Part shown: one piece after another, positions 63,620 through 64,000 of the stretch
Numbering within the stretch: the first letter of the stretch is position 1
How the letters are laid out: the number at the start of each line of letters is the position of its first letter
From: Pontivivens ytuae
Lineage (GTDB): Bacteria > Pseudomonadota > Alphaproteobacteria > Rhodobacterales > Rhodobacteraceae
NCBI RefSeq assembly: GCF_015679265.1
Contig: NZ_CP064942.1
Coordinates: 1,210,001-1,274,000, forward strand
DNA: 64,000 bases
Direction of reading: 5' to 3'
The notes under the pieces: generated by a model
What the model saw: the letters and a program-made list of their open reading frames with translations, nothing else
Told to the model about the DNA's origin: nothing
The model's database searches: none
Program-made: the position numbers and the translations under genes

Positions 63620-64000
63620 CTACCCCATGTAACGCAGAGCCGCGCTCGTGCAACGGGTGCTGACAAGATGACGGGCCTCGCGCCCCCGCCGCTCGGGCCG
63701 AGCCGTCGTGCCGTAGCCCTTGTGCAGCAGTTCCGGAAACAGGGCGAGCAGTTCGAGCCGCGCGGCGTGATCCATGCTGCCAAGCGTCTGAGCACCGGGG
63801 TGGAAGCTCTCGCTCGCCAGTCCGTCGGAAAAGACGATCTCGTGCCGGTCGAAGAGGAGGTGATGATACGTCACCTCCTCCACATCGATCTGCCGGATGC
63901 TGGATCCGTTCACCAGATGCACGGCCGGAACCAGTATCTCGACCCCGTCCGCCAGGGGCTCGGCCCGGCGCACCAGCAGGCGGTGCTGGGGCGAGACCAC
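63620..64000 (-). CDS. Hint (Hedgehog/intein-like) domain protein, N-terminal part missing
   Basis: The frame is open to the edge of the window, and the visible 126 residues are the C-terminal part. VSPQHRLLVRR, HLVNGSSIRQIDVEEVTYHHLLFDRHEIVFSDGL and ESFHPGAQTL are typical of Hint domain proteins of Rhodobacterales, often joined to RTX or other surface domains. Stop TAG at 63620-63622. The N-terminal domains cannot be seen. Confidence 0.85.
   Translation of the reverse strand: MVSPQHRLLVRRAEPLADGVEILVPAVHLVNGSSIRQIDVEEVTYHHLLFDRHEIVFSDGLASESFHPGAQTLGSMDHAARLELLALFPELLHKGYGTTARPERRGREARHLVSTRCTSAALRYMG

Overview
The window is about 64 kb of high-GC chromosomal DNA, most likely from a marine-type alphaproteobacterium of the Rhodobacterales (Rhodobacteraceae). 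This is an inference from gene content: an FYDLN-acid protein, a PhaZ-type PHB depolymerase, a Tad locus with an AAA ATPase and an OmpA-like protein, a Hint-domain protein, YceI proteins and a UgpC/IclR sugar locus. No phage, IS element, CRISPR array, rRNA or replication origin is visible. One tRNA (Ala, anticodon GGC) is present.

Region 1 (1-1545): the end of a CPA2 cation/proton antiporter with an RCK domain, then a 400-base gap with a duplicated hairpin element. Region 2 (1951-16023): a galactoside utilisation locus. Ten minus-strand genes, most joined by ATGA overlaps, encode a sugar-binding protein, two ABC permeases, a GH36 alpha-galactosidase, an IlvD/EDD-family sugar-acid dehydratase, an SDR sugar dehydrogenase, DgoK, DgoA, an SMP-30 lactonase and a GH42 beta-galactosidase. 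An IclR regulator and the transporter ATPase are read divergently. Together they can import alpha- and beta-galactosides, hydrolyse them and run galactose through the De Ley-Doudoroff route to pyruvate and glyceraldehyde 3-phosphate. Region 3 (16081-19963): a tiny membrane protein, an acyl-CoA dehydrogenase, a CaiB-type CoA-transferase and two secreted YceI proteins.

Region 4 (19960-31020) is the most unusual part. A hybrid histidine kinase with an upstream secreted protein of the molybdopterin-oxidoreductase fold, and a divergent LuxR-type response regulator, sit next to a very small alginate-type polymer locus: alg44-like and alg8-like synthase genes, a stand-alone phosphomannose-isomerase-type cupin, algD (GDP-mannose dehydrogenase) and a large RTX/DUF4114 protein. 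A 16-base palindrome (CTATCC-N4-GGATAG) occurs four times in this region, once before the response regulator and once before each of the three polymer transcription units, and I saw it nowhere else in the window. This looks like a dedicated, apparently undescribed two-component regulon for an exopolysaccharide whose Alg44 has lost the PilZ c-di-GMP-binding motifs.

Region 5 (31118-38210): a GFA-family protein, tRNA-Ala, the FYDLN protein, PhaZ, a YgjP-like metalloprotease, an Lhr-type helicase, and a 3-hydroxyisobutyrate-dehydrogenase-like and a crotonase gene that are translationally coupled to the end of the Tad operon. Region 6 (38207-51315): a nearly complete Tad/Flp pilus locus on the minus strand, read from two Flp pilins through CpaB, the CpaC secretin, an OmpA lipoprotein, two TadE-like pseudopilins, TadZ, TadA, TadB, TadC, two TPR lipoproteins, CpaA and an AAA ATPase. 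Region 7 (51591-64000): a lytic transglycosylase, a small secreted protein, PBP1A, a zincin metallopeptidase, a membrane protein, GltX, an orphan chemoreceptor, a pair of ABC half-exporters and the 3' end of a Hint-domain gene.
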